From the NCBI GenBank assembly GCA_900539775.1, contig UQDL01000002.1, positions 291,751 to 355,750 on the forward strand: DNA of 64,000 nt, read 5' to 3'. The position numbers and the translations under genes were made by a program. The stretch is from an uncultured Anaerotruncus sp. GTDB taxonomy: Bacteria; Bacillota; Clostridia; Oscillospirales; Acutalibacteraceae. Position 1 is the first letter of the stretch. Each line of letters opens with the position of its first letter. The notes under the pieces were generated by a model that was not told the DNA's origin, did not search any database, and worked only from the letters and a program-made list of their open reading frames with translations. This document shows positions 23,918 through 32,828 of this stretch, one piece after another.

Positions 23918-25756
23918 TTATTGATAAATCCAATAGTTAAGAGTGAAGCAATTTGAATTAACAACAAACCTTACATCTGCGCCGGGAGCAACCGAAATCG
24001 GTTTGATATCGCCGGAAGCAAGAAGATTTGCAACCTCATCCACCTTGTCGCTTGCATTATCTGCATTGGCATACGCAAGATAAATTCCGTTGTTTGCACA
24101 ATCGCCGGTATATGTGTAGCCGCCTTTAAAATCTTTAAGGCAATTTTCTATTGCGCTGCCGTAATCCTTAACACAAATGCCAAGATAGTTTTCCCAATTC
24201 AACTGATAGTTTTGAGCACCGAATGCCCATTTTTTATCACTGTATTTCTTTGTTGCCTCTGCCACTGTGTTTTCCTGATCACAACCGCCGGCAAAAACAA
24301 GAGTGTCGCCCTTATCATACATTTCTTCCGGCAAGGCCTGCACTCTGTTTACCATGGTAAATGTGGTTGTTTGATAATATTCATTTGCCATAACAACATC
24401 TGCATTATAGCCTACTTGATCCGTATTAGTCCAATGAGAGAATATATAACCCTCTTTCGGAACTGCTGCGGAAACAGAAACAACTTCATCGGCGCTGTAC
24501 CACCCGGAGCCCTCGGATTGGCCGTAACCGCCTTCACCCGTTACAACTTCAACTCTGAAATCCGCAACATCGCTGTTAACATAAATCGGAGTAAGGGTTA
24601 CGCCCTTATTTTCATCGTTTACGGTTACCGTAACCGTTTTTTGTGTTGTGTCCTCAAGTGTGTAGCCGGTTGATTCCCAATGGCTGAATTCCATACCTGA
24701 CGGTGCAGACGGAGCAGTAACCGTTGCCGAATTATCGCTCATAAGATATTCAACATAATAATCAGAAACGGTGTCTATATTTTTAACAACAACGGGATAA
24801 GTTTCGCTTTCAGCATCACGATACACGGCAGTGATTGTGCAATCGCATTTTTCAACAAGCAAATTTGTTTGCGGCTTTTTCTTTGTTGAAAGATTAACCT
24901 TGGAATCCTTAACGCCTTCTGTGTTGCTTTTGCATTCCCAATGATCAAACACTTTGCCTTTTTCGGCAGGATCTGCCGTGAGGGTAACATTCTGCCCTTC
25001 TGTATAAGTGCCGGAGCCTGTGCCGTTTACAACATTAACTATAAAATAGTCGCCGTTAAAATCCTCAAGCTTTTCGTAGTTTGCAGTGAGGGTAACCGTG
25101 TAATCATAATCTAAAATAGGAGAATCATAATCGGCATAATCCATAGAAACGGGAATTCCGAGTTGATCTGCCGCATACTGCGCGCCCTGAACAAAGCCTG
25201 CGCCGTAAAGAGAAGATGTTTTTGATTTAACGGAGCCAAGATAACCAAGCTTTGTATTACCCGAAAGCACGGCTTCGTACCCTGCAAGAAAACCGCTTTG
25301 AAGACTGTTAAACGAAATGCACATAACATTATCTATATATGCATCCGTATCATCTTCCTGAGGATGAGGAGTTCCGTCTACCAAAATGAATTTAACATTA
25401 TTATAAAGAGGTGCTTTATCGTAAACGGCAACCTCAAAAACATCAGACGGCAAAATAATATATTCAGCGCCTTTTTTAACGGCAAGATCTATATATTGCT
25501 CTGCTGTTTCAAGAGAAAGCTTTTCATTTTCCTGAACCTTTGGCTGATAATAGCGATATGAAACACCCGCCTCCTCTGCAAAAGCCTTCACGCCGTTCCA
25601 AGCACTTTGATTATAAGCGCCGTCTGCAACATTGCCGCCGTCTGTTATCATAACAATTTTGTAATCGGCCTGTTCCGATTTTGAGCAGCCTGCAAATGCA
25701 AAAAGCGACACTGCAATCAATGCAGCACACATAAATGCGGAAAGAATTCTTTTCAT
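23918..25756 (-). CDS. BMP/PnrA-family nucleoside-binding lipoprotein with inserted repeat domain
   Basis: The 612-residue protein starts with a lipoprotein signal (LFAFAGC, Cys24). Residues about 33-215 match the N-terminal part of the BMP/PnrA substrate-binding fold (VMITDGGNVADGAYNQSAW, the family's ligand-site start, and GYLGSVKS). The fold then breaks: about 216-472 hold three beta-rich units ending in FDHW, FSHW and FSHW, like divergent InlB B-repeats. The BMP fold resumes at LPEEMYDKGDTLVFAGG to about 585. GGAGGG precedes the ATG at 25756; an upstream in-frame extension is rejected because the signal peptide would be buried. It is divergent from purine salvage genes, supporting a purine nucleoside ligand. 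No permease or ATPase is adjacent. Confidence 0.88.
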   Translation of the reverse strand: MKRILSAFMCAALIAVSLFAFAGCSKSEQADYKIVMITDGGNVADGAYNQSAWNGVKAFAEEAGVSYRYYQPKVQENEKLSLETAEQYIDLAVKKGAEYIILPSDVFEVAVYDKAPLYNNVKFILVDGTPHPQEDDTDAYIDNVMCISFNSLQSGFLAGYEAVLSGNTKLGYLGSVKSKTSSLYGAGFVQGAQYAADQLGIPVSMDYADYDSPILDYDYTVTLTANYEKLEDFNGDYFIVNVVNGTGSGTYTEGQNVTLTADPAEKGKVFDHWECKSNTEGVKDSKVNLSTKKKPQTNLLVEKCDCTITAVYRDAESETYPVVVKNIDTVSDYYVEYLMSDNSATVTAPSAPSGMEFSHWESTGYTLEDTTQKTVTVTVNDENKGVTLTPIYVNSDVADFRVEVVTGEGGYGQSEGSGWYSADEVVSVSAAVPKEGYIFSHWTNTDQVGYNADVVMANEYYQTTTFTMVNRVQALPEEMYDKGDTLVFAGGCDQENTVAEATKKYSDKKWAFGAQNYQLNWENYLGICVKDYGSAIENCLKDFKGGYTYTGDCANNGIYLAYANADNASDKVDEVANLLASGDIKPISVAPGADVRFVVNSNCFTLNYWIYQ

Positions 25757-25796
25757 AAACCTTTTCCCTCCGATAAAAAGAGTATCATATAAAAAT

Positions 25797-25825
25797 ATAA
25801 TATCAAAGTTGCAAAAATAATGCAA
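25797..25825 (-). promoter_or_regulatory. Promoter of the BMP lipoprotein gene
   Basis: Minus strand TTGCAT, 17 bp, TATTAT, about 40 bp before the ATG. Confidence 0.65.
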
Positions 25826-25835
25826 TATAATTTTA

Positions 25836-25864
25836 TTGATTTGGGTGATAAAAAGATATATAAT
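25836..25864 (+). promoter_or_regulatory. Promoter of the purine/MTA salvage operon
   Basis: TTGATT, 17 bp, TATAAT. It is divergent from the lipoprotein promoter with 10 bp between the -35 boxes, so shared control is plausible. Confidence 0.7.
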
Positions 25865-25907
25865 GAAATTGACTAAATAACATATTTTGTAACAAAGGAT
25901 TGATAAA

Positions 25908-26720
25908 ATGCTTGAAAAGCAGTTTGATTACATACTTTCCAAAACAAATTTCAAACCCTCAACAGCCATAGTGCTCGGTTCCGGCTTGGGAGATTTTGCC
26001 GATGGGCTTGAGGCTAAAGCAACAATAAATTATTCCGAAATTCCCGATTTCCCCGTTTCAACGGCACCGGGTCACAAGGGAAGATTTATATTTGCAAACA
26101 TAGCCGGCGAAAACTGCGTGCTGATGCAAGGCAGAGTGCATCTTTATGAAGGATATTCCGCCTCTCAAACCGCCGTACCGATAAGACTCATGCGCATGAT
26201 GGGAGCGGAAAATTTGATTTTAACAAATGCAGCCGGCGGAATAAACAAGAATCTGAATCCCGGAGACTTTATGATAATAGAGGATCACATTTCAAGCTTC
26301 GTTCCCTCTCCCCTAACCGGAAAAAATGATAACTCAATAGGAGTTCGTTTTCCGGACATGAGCAATGTTTACAACAAAGAACTTCGTGCGCTTATTCGTG
26401 AAGCTGCCGCTGATTGCGGAATAGAAATTAAAAAAGGTGTTTACATTCAACTCGCAGGCCCCGCATTTGAAACAAAAGCGGAAATCAAGATGTGTGCGGC
26501 ACTCGGTGCAGATGCCGTTGGAATGAGCACTGCAATAGAAGCACAGGCAGCAAGGCACTGCGGCTTTAAAGTGTGCGGCATCAGCTGCATAACAAACTTG
26601 GCCTGCGGACTGAGAGATGTGCCCATAACCTCCGAAGAGGTTAACGAAACAGGCGCAAAAACATCAAAAAAGTTTGCGGCGCTTATAACAAAGCTAACGG
26701 AGAAAATTCACAATGGATAA
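25908..26720 (+). CDS. Purine-nucleoside phosphorylase (trimeric type; possibly acts on methylthioinosine)
   Basis: The 270-residue PNP of the trimeric class I type shows AIVLGSGLGDFAD, the phosphate-site GHKGRFIFA, VLMQGRVHLYEGY, LTNAAGGIN and the purine-pocket AAGADAVGMST-like stretch LGADAVGMSTAIEA with N in CITNLACGL. It splits purine ribonucleosides with phosphate into base and sugar 1-phosphate. The next genes, mtnA and a methylthioadenosine/SAH deaminase, suggest that 5'-methylthioinosine may be a substrate, giving the MtnA substrate directly. AAAGGA precedes the ATG. It overlaps mtnA by eight bases. Confidence 0.93.
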   Translation: MLEKQFDYILSKTNFKPSTAIVLGSGLGDFADGLEAKATINYSEIPDFPVSTAPGHKGRFIFANIAGENCVLMQGRVHLYEGYSASQTAVPIRLMRMMGAENLILTNAAGGINKNLNPGDFMIIEDHISSFVPSPLTGKNDNSIGVRFPDMSNVYNKELRALIREAAADCGIEIKKGVYIQLAGPAFETKAEIKMCAALGADAVGMSTAIEAQAARHCGFKVCGISCITNLACGLRDVPITSEEVNETGAKTSKKFAALITKLTEKIHNG

Positions 26721-27705
26721 CATAATTTACGAAAACGGCAAACTGAGCATTTTAGATCAAACCCTGCTGCCTAACGAAGAAAAATATATCACAATGCAAA
26801 GCCTTGAGGAATGCATTGAAGCAATAAAAAAGCTGCGAATCAGAGGCGCTCCAGCAATAGGAATTTTTGCGGGCTATTCGCTTGCGCTTTTCAACGGCGG
26901 CCAAATTGATGCGGCTAAAGCGGCGCTTGATTCCGCAAGGCCTACAGCAGTTAATTTAAGCTGGGCAACAACAAGAATTGCCAAAGCCGCAAAATCCGGC
27001 AAAAACCTTATAGACGAGGCAAAGGCAATCCATACAGAGGATATTGAGCTTTGCAGAAAAATAAGCGAATACGGGCTTTCGCTGCTTAAAGACGGAGACG
27101 GAATTTTAACTCACTGCAATGCAGGCGAGCTTGCAACTTCAAAATACGGCACGGGACTGGGGCCTCTTATTTTAGGAAAAGAAAAAGGCTTTACATTTCA
27201 TGTATACACAGACGAAACAAGGCCGCTTTTGCAGGGAGCAAGGCTTACAAGCTATGAGCTTGAAAAATCAGGCACGGATGTTCATTTAATTTGCGACAAT
27301 ATGGCAAGCTATGTTATGAAACAAGGGCTTATTGACGCAGTTTTGGTAGGTTGTGACAGAATTGCGGCAAACGGTGATGTTGCAAACAAAATAGGCACAA
27401 GCGGCGTTGCTGTTTTGGCAAAGCATTACGGCGTGCCGTTTTATGTTTTAGGCCCGTATTCAACGGTTGATTTTTCCACACCGACGGGAGATGACATTGA
27501 AATAGAAATGCGAAGCGGCGACGAAATAAAAACAATGTTTTTTGAAAAGCCCACAGCACTTAAAGAAACAAAATGCCTTAATCCCGCATTTGATGTTACG
27601 GATAATAAGCTCATCACTGCCATCATCACAGACAAGGGCATTGTTTATCCGCCGTTTGGCGAAAACCTAAAAAAAATACTTAACATAGGTGAAAAGCATG
27701 ATTAG
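26713..27705 (+). CDS. mtnA: S-methyl-5-thioribose-1-phosphate isomerase
   Basis: The 330-residue member of the eIF2B-like isomerase family turns methylthioribose 1-phosphate into the ribulose form. Recognisable are IKKLRIRGAPAIGIFAGY, ILTHCNAGELATSKYGTGLG with the conserved catalytic cysteine, DETRPLLQGARLT, and VGCDRIAANGDVANKIGT with the catalytic aspartate. It overlaps the phosphorylase gene by eight bases and the deaminase gene by eight. No mtnK, mtnB, mtnC or mtnD is nearby, so the product's fate is unclear; an aldolase-based shunt elsewhere is possible. Ribose 1-phosphate or 5-deoxyribose 1-phosphate are alternative substrates. Confidence 0.95.
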   Translation: MDNIIYENGKLSILDQTLLPNEEKYITMQSLEECIEAIKKLRIRGAPAIGIFAGYSLALFNGGQIDAAKAALDSARPTAVNLSWATTRIAKAAKSGKNLIDEAKAIHTEDIELCRKISEYGLSLLKDGDGILTHCNAGELATSKYGTGLGPLILGKEKGFTFHVYTDETRPLLQGARLTSYELEKSGTDVHLICDNMASYVMKQGLIDAVLVGCDRIAANGDVANKIGTSGVAVLAKHYGVPFYVLGPYSTVDFSTPTGDDIEIEMRSGDEIKTMFFEKPTALKETKCLNPAFDVTDNKLITAIITDKGIVYPPFGENLKKILNIGEKHD

Positions 27706-28963
27706 ATTTCACAACGGCCGTGTGCTTTCGTTTAAAAACGGTTTTGAGATAACCGACGACGAAGTGTGGACCGACGGCAGCGAAATAATTTACACAGGCA
27801 AAAGCCTTGATAAAAAGGCCGACAGAGAAATAGACTTAAACGGAAATTTGCTTATGCCTGCTTTTAAGAATGCGCACACACATTCCGCCATGACCTTTGC
27901 ACGAAGCCTTGCAGATGATTTGCCGCTTCAGCCATGGCTTTTTGATATGATATTTCCTATGGAGGCAAAGCTTAACGAAAACGACATTTACACGCTTTCA
28001 AGGCTTGCATTTTTGGAATATCTTTCAAGCGGAATTTCCGCCTGCTTTGATATGTATTATTTCCCCGAAGCAATGGCTAAAGCATCTGTTGATGCCGGTT
28101 TCAGAACCGTTATGTGCGGTGCGATAAACAATTTTAAAGAATCCGTTTCCCTGCTGAACGAATATTATCAAAAATACAATTCATACAATGAGCTTATCTC
28201 TTACCGCCTTGGATTTCACGCAGAATATACAACCTCAAAAGAACTTATGAGCAGCATTGCAAGCCTTGCAGACAAGCACAGGGCTCCTGTTTTTATGCAT
28301 TCTTCGGAAACCAAAAGCGAGGTTGACGATTGCATTGAAAGATACGGAAAAACGCCGACGGAATTGTTTGAAGAGCTTGGACTTTTCAATTATGGCGGCG
28401 GTGGTTTTCACAGTGTTTGGATGAGCGACAACGACCTTGAAATATATAAAAAGCACAATGTTTGGGCAATAGTTAATCCCGGCTCAAACAGCAAGCTTGC
28501 ATCAGGAATTGCGCCGCTTAAAAAAATGCAGAAGGCAGGCATTAACACGGCAATAGGCACAGACGGTCCAAGCAGCAACAATGCTCTTGATATGTTCAGG
28601 GAAATGTATTTAGCTGCCGTAACACAAAAGCTGAAAACAAGCGATGCAGCTGCCTGTGATGCTGCCGAGATTCTTAAATCTGCAACGGTAGGCGGCGCAC
28701 ATTGCATGGGGCTTTATGACTGCGACATCATAGACACCGGCAAAAAAGCCGATTTAACGGTTATTGACCTACACAGACCGAATATGCAACCGATAAATAA
28801 CATAATAAAAAACATTGTTTACAGCGGCTCTAAAGAAAATGTTAAGCTGACTATGATAAACGGCAAAATCCTTTATGAAAACGGCGAATTCATCGGCACA
28901 GACATCGAAAAAATATATTATGATGCACAAAAGATAACAAACAGATTAAGAAATACTATATAA
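27698..28963 (+). CDS. 5-methylthioadenosine/S-adenosylhomocysteine deaminase (amidohydrolase)
   Basis: This 421-residue amidohydrolase shows the metal motif NAHTHSAM (HxH), FHAEYT and MHSSETKSEVDD, NPGSNSKLASG and the metal aspartate in GTDGPSSNNALDM, all typical of the MtaD/SAH-deaminase group, which deaminates MTA, SAH or adenosine to the inosine analogues. The start ATG at 27698 lies within the end of mtnA (AGGTGA five bases before it); an upstream GTG is possible. Placed with a nucleoside phosphorylase and mtnA, it fits an MTA to methylthioinosine to MTR-1-P route. Confidence 0.9.
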   Translation: MIRFHNGRVLSFKNGFEITDDEVWTDGSEIIYTGKSLDKKADREIDLNGNLLMPAFKNAHTHSAMTFARSLADDLPLQPWLFDMIFPMEAKLNENDIYTLSRLAFLEYLSSGISACFDMYYFPEAMAKASVDAGFRTVMCGAINNFKESVSLLNEYYQKYNSYNELISYRLGFHAEYTTSKELMSSIASLADKHRAPVFMHSSETKSEVDDCIERYGKTPTELFEELGLFNYGGGGFHSVWMSDNDLEIYKKHNVWAIVNPGSNSKLASGIAPLKKMQKAGINTAIGTDGPSSNNALDMFREMYLAAVTQKLKTSDAAACDAAEILKSATVGGAHCMGLYDCDIIDTGKKADLTVIDLHRPNMQPINNIIKNIVYSGSKENVKLTMINGKILYENGEFIGTDIEKIYYDAQKITNRLRNTI

Positions 28964-28979
28964 TTTACAGGATAATATA

Positions 28980-30728
28980 ATGAAAAAAAGACAAAAATAC
29001 GGGCAAAGCCTTCGGCAAAATGCGAACATAGTAACATTAACCGCAATTGCAATTTCGGCAGGAATACTGTTGCGAATTGCGTTTTTTATGTTTTATTCAA
29101 AAAACGGAAATATTTATTGCGACGAGGCGATGACTATCTTAAACGCCCGTGCAATTGCAAACAACGGCACGGACATTATGGGAAATGCATACCCGATTTA
29201 TTTTGCAACTTGGCTTTACGGCGGACAATCAGGCTTTGCAACATACATTATGGCGGCATTTATAAAAATATTCGGCTTTGGGCTTGAAATAACAAGGCTG
29301 CCGATTTTGATTTTTTCCGTTTTGGGGCTTTGCGCCTTTGCAGGATGTGCAAAGCTGATTATGCAAAACGAACGGCAGGTATTTTTCGCCACGGCACTGG
29401 CGGCTTTAAGCCCGCATTTTATCTATCAATCGGCATGGACTCTTGATTGCGCATTTTTTCCGCAGTTATTTATAATTGGATTGTATTTCCTGCTGAAAGC
29501 ATATAAGAGCCGCAGCAAATTATGCTATGCGGCAGCAATGATTTTCTTTGCGCTTTGCCTTTATTCTTACATAGCGGCGTTTTTGATTGTGCCTGTTTTT
29601 TTGGTGATATTCTTTATCACGGGAATGACTCAAAAGCGCATAAAATTCGGCGAAACTGTTTTGAGCGTTATTGTTATAACGCTTACAGCATTGCCTATCA
29701 TCGCTTTCGGCTTTGTGCAAACCGGGCTTATCGGTGAATTCTCTATATTCGGCTTCACGGCATCAAAAATGCAGGATTACAACAGAGCCTCCTCTTTTAA
29801 TTTTGAGGGCGGTGCAAAAGGGCTTTTAATGAATGTTGCATACAACATCATTTATGAGGCAATTCACTTTTTTGTGCCCGACACGGCAATTTATCGGAGT
29901 GCCTTTGGAGCAACGCTTGCAGATGCGGCATCAAAAAACGGAGCACTTCAAATTCTTTACAACATCACCACTCCTAATGACAGTATTTCTGCTTTTGATT
30001 TCGGCCATGCGCTGAGTGGCATTTTACTGCTTGCAGGCTTTATAACGATTATCATAAAACGCAAAAAGCTGAATAAAGATTTAAAACACACTGTTTTTGC
30101 GCTGACGGCAACACTGGCAATATTTGCCGTTTTCGTTAAGCTGCGCAGCTACACGCTTTACAGATTTTCCGTTTTTTATTGGCTGTTTTACCTTGTTTGC
30201 GCAATTGCCGCAGCAGGACTTTATGATTCGATAAAGGCGAACAAAAAAGTTAAAAGCACTGTTGCCGCATTACTTTTGGTATGCTCAGTTGCGCTGAGTT
30301 TTTACATTTACAGTGATGTTTTCACCGAAAATTCAAACTTTTTCGGCAACAGCTTTATTGCCGCTCTTGAAACGGCTGAAAAAGCCGACGGCAACACGGT
30401 TATATTTAACGACACGGCAGATGAAAAGGGCTCAAACGAGCGAGAGGCTGTTTATATTTACTACGCAAAGTATGATGAAAGTACCGAGCTGACCCCGCTT
30501 GAAGATTTACTGAAAACGCGCGGAACGATTTCAGATTTTAATTCCGAGAATGCGAAAACTGAGCAAGTCGGAGCGAAGCTTTATTACGAAACATATTCAA
30601 GCGGCAAGGAACTGACCGCCGACTCATACATTTTTACCGATGAAACTTTAGATGAATCAAACGCAAAGAAAATCCCCGGCTACGAATACCGTGATTTGGG
30701 ATATTACAATGTTTTGATTAAAAAGTGA
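28980..30728 (+). CDS. GT-C fold membrane glycosyltransferase (GT39/GT83-like)
   Basis: The 582-residue protein has about ten to eleven membrane helices in the first 450 residues, a first extracellular loop with the acidic pair in GNIYCDEAMTILNARAI (about residues 43-59), and a C-terminal soluble domain of about 130 residues. This is the layout of dolichyl/undecaprenyl-phosphate-sugar dependent GT-C transferases of the PMT/ArnT type, in which the Asp-Glu pair is catalytic. Donor and acceptor are unknown. It follows the deaminase gene by 16 bp with an AGGATAA site and so may be co-transcribed with salvage genes, though function seems unrelated. Confidence 0.8.
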   Translation: MKKRQKYGQSLRQNANIVTLTAIAISAGILLRIAFFMFYSKNGNIYCDEAMTILNARAIANNGTDIMGNAYPIYFATWLYGGQSGFATYIMAAFIKIFGFGLEITRLPILIFSVLGLCAFAGCAKLIMQNERQVFFATALAALSPHFIYQSAWTLDCAFFPQLFIIGLYFLLKAYKSRSKLCYAAAMIFFALCLYSYIAAFLIVPVFLVIFFITGMTQKRIKFGETVLSVIVITLTALPIIAFGFVQTGLIGEFSIFGFTASKMQDYNRASSFNFEGGAKGLLMNVAYNIIYEAIHFFVPDTAIYRSAFGATLADAASKNGALQILYNITTPNDSISAFDFGHALSGILLLAGFITIIIKRKKLNKDLKHTVFALTATLAIFAVFVKLRSYTLYRFSVFYWLFYLVCAIAAAGLYDSIKANKKVKSTVAALLLVCSVALSFYIYSDVFTENSNFFGNSFIAALETAEKADGNTVIFNDTADEKGSNEREAVYIYYAKYDESTELTPLEDLLKTRGTISDFNSENAKTEQVGAKLYYETYSSGKELTADSYIFTDETLDESNAKKIPGYEYRDLGYYNVLIKK

Positions 30729-30767
30729 CGGTAAATATCACAAACACTATTATGCAATAAAAAAACT

Positions 30768-30798
30768 AAGAGCGATGAATAATCATCGCTCTTTTTTA
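30768..30798 (+). terminator. Bidirectional terminator between the glycosyltransferase gene and pyrI
   Basis: Arms AGAGCGATGA/TCATCGCTCT with an ATAA loop; T-run to the right and an A-rich stretch to the left. Confidence 0.88.
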
Positions 30799-31212
30799 TT
30801 ACTTATTTGCCTTTGTTTCGCAATACACACAACGATATGTGCCTATTTCATCGGTGAGTTTAAATTCATAATCTATGCCATCCTCCACGTTGGTGATGCA
30901 ACGGGGATTTGAGCATTTAACTATATTTACGATTTTCTTAGGCAAGGTTAAATTTTTCTTTTCGGCAACTCCGTTTTTTATAACATTAACGGTTATATTT
31001 TTATCTATAAAGCCGAGCACATCAAAATCCAAATCAATAAGCTCATTAACCTTAATAATATCCTTAACGCCGAGCTTTTCGGATTTTGCATTTTGAATTA
31101 TCGCAACCTGGCATTTTTGCTTATCAAGGCGAAGTGCGTTATAAACACGCATTCCGTTTCCGGCAGTTATATGATCAAGAACATAGCCGTTTTCAATTTC
31201 ATCAATTTTCAT
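30799..31212 (-). CDS. pyrI: Aspartate carbamoyltransferase regulatory subunit
   Basis: The 137-residue subunit confers allosteric nucleotide control on PyrB. It shows the nucleotide-binding N-terminal fold (MKIDEIENGYVLDHITAGNG) and a C-terminal zinc site with cysteines in KCSNPRCITN and YRCVYCE. The ATG at 31212 shares one base with the TGA stop of pyrB, so translation is coupled. Presence of pyrI means a class B-type ATCase of the enterobacterial/clostridial kind. It is the last gene of the pyr operon. Confidence 0.95.
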   Translation of the reverse strand: MKIDEIENGYVLDHITAGNGMRVYNALRLDKQKCQVAIIQNAKSEKLGVKDIIKVNELIDLDFDVLGFIDKNITVNVIKNGVAEKKNLTLPKKIVNIVKCSNPRCITNVEDGIDYEFKLTDEIGTYRCVYCETKANK

Positions 31213-32138
31213 CAATCAAGCCCTCCTGCCCATCTTAACAAGGTGATAATCAGCGCCATACGCATATATTTACCGTTTAAAACCTGCTCAAAATATTTTG
31301 CACGGGGATCATCGTCAACCTCTGTTGCAATTTCGTTTACTCTTGGCAACGGATGCATGATTGTGAGATCAGGCTTAGAATTTTCAAGCTTTTGCAAATC
31401 AAGTATAAAGGCATCCTTATGCTTTAAATATTCATCTTCTGAGAAAAAACGCTCACGCTGAACACGAGTCATATAAAGCACATCAAGCTGCGGCATAACA
31501 TCTTCCATTTTATCGGTTTCAATATATTCCATGCCGTTTTTATCAAGATAATCCGTTTTGATGTAATCCGGCATTGCAAGCTCTTTCGGTGCGATAAGCA
31601 CAAACTTAATATTGCTGTATCTGCACATTGCCTTAACGAGGCTGTGCACCGTTCTGCCGAATTTTAAATCGCCGCAAAGGCCGATTGTAAGATTATCAAG
31701 TCTGCCTTTTTCACGGAATATGGTGAGCAAATCGGTCATAGTTTGAGTGGGATGGCTGTGGCCGCCGTCGCCGGCATTGATAATAGGAATGCTTGCCTTT
31801 GAAGCAGCAACCTTAGGCGCACCTTCGATAAAATGGCGCATTGCGATTATATCGGCATAGCAAGAAACAACCCTTGTGGTGTCTGCAACGGTTTCCCCTT
31901 TAGTGGCAGAGCTTGAGCTTGCCTCGGAAAAGCCCAGAACCGAGCCGCCGAGTTCAAGCATGGCAGCCTCAAATGAAAGTCTTGTGCGGGTGCTTGGCTC
32001 AAAAAACAATGTGGCAAGCTTTTTGCCCTCACAAACCTTTGAGTATTTTTTCTTGTTATTGATAATATCAACCGCAAGAGAAATAATTTCATCAATTTCC
32101 TCAACGGAAAGATCCGTTGTATCTAAAAGATGACGCAT
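31212..32138 (-). CDS. pyrB: Aspartate carbamoyltransferase catalytic subunit
   Basis: The 308-residue enzyme joins aspartate and carbamoyl phosphate, the committed pyrimidine step. It carries the carbamoyl-phosphate loop FEPSTRTRLSFE, HPTQTMTDLLTI, the aspartate-site YMTRVQRERF and HPLPRVNEI near the C terminus. It is followed by pyrI with a one-base stop/start overlap and preceded by pyrE. The start ATG has GGAGG ribosome signal nearby. Confidence 0.97.
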   Translation of the reverse strand: MRHLLDTTDLSVEEIDEIISLAVDIINNKKKYSKVCEGKKLATLFFEPSTRTRLSFEAAMLELGGSVLGFSEASSSSATKGETVADTTRVVSCYADIIAMRHFIEGAPKVAASKASIPIINAGDGGHSHPTQTMTDLLTIFREKGRLDNLTIGLCGDLKFGRTVHSLVKAMCRYSNIKFVLIAPKELAMPDYIKTDYLDKNGMEYIETDKMEDVMPQLDVLYMTRVQRERFFSEDEYLKHKDAFILDLQKLENSKPDLTIMHPLPRVNEIATEVDDDPRAKYFEQVLNGKYMRMALIITLLRWAGGLD

Positions 32139-32169
32139 TGGAATGCCTCCTTAATAAGAAAAAATATAA

Positions 32170-32811
32170 TTACATCTCCATCCAAGCAGGATCACTTGGA
32201 TTTGAAATGAAAGCATGAAGCTTATCAACCTCTTCGGGCTTAATATAACCTTCATCGGCTGCAACCTTAACAAGAGTGCCAAAATCGGAAAGACTGTGGT
32301 TTTCTACATTTGCCGATGCAAGGCGATCTATGCCCTTTTGGAGGCCATAAGTGAATATGGAAATAATTCCGAGCACTTCCGCACCGGCTTCACGCAACAC
32401 ATCAACAACCTCAAGAACAGAGCCGCCTGTTGAAATAAGATCTTCTATAACAACAACCTTTTGGCCCTTTTCAAGCTTGCCTTCAATTTGATTTTGTCTG
32501 CCGTGGTCTTTATGACCGGAGCGAACATATCCCATAGGCATATCAAGAATGGTTGCGGTGATTGCGGCATGAGCAATACCTGCAGTTGAGGTGCCCATAA
32601 GCACATCTGCATCCGGATAATACTTTTTAACTGCCTCTGCAAGGCCGTTTTCAACATCACTTCTTACCTTTGGAAAAGAAAGTGTTAAGCGATTATCGCA
32701 ATAAATGGGGCTTTTTATGCCCGAAGCCCAGGTGAAGGGATCCTGAGGCTTTAAGAATACTGCTTTGATTGAAAGCAAATCCTTTGCAATTGTTTCTTTT
32801 GTGATACTCAT
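32170..32811 (-). CDS. pyrE: Orotate phosphoribosyltransferase
   Basis: The 213-residue type I phosphoribosyltransferase makes OMP from orotate and PRPP. The PRPP motif is VVVIEDLISTGGSVLEVVD, with the flexible-loop lysine/histidine region YVRSGHKDHGRQN and the N-terminal WASGIKSPIYCDNR. The ATG follows GGAGG. In the operon it sits between pyrF and pyrB and so catalyses the step just before PyrF. Confidence 0.96.
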   Translation of the reverse strand: MSITKETIAKDLLSIKAVFLKPQDPFTWASGIKSPIYCDNRLTLSFPKVRSDVENGLAEAVKKYYPDADVLMGTSTAGIAHAAITATILDMPMGYVRSGHKDHGRQNQIEGKLEKGQKVVVIEDLISTGGSVLEVVDVLREAGAEVLGIISIFTYGLQKGIDRLASANVENHSLSDFGTLVKVAADEGYIKPEEVDKLHAFISNPSDPAWMEM

Positions 32812-32828
32812 ATATTAACCTCCTGAAT

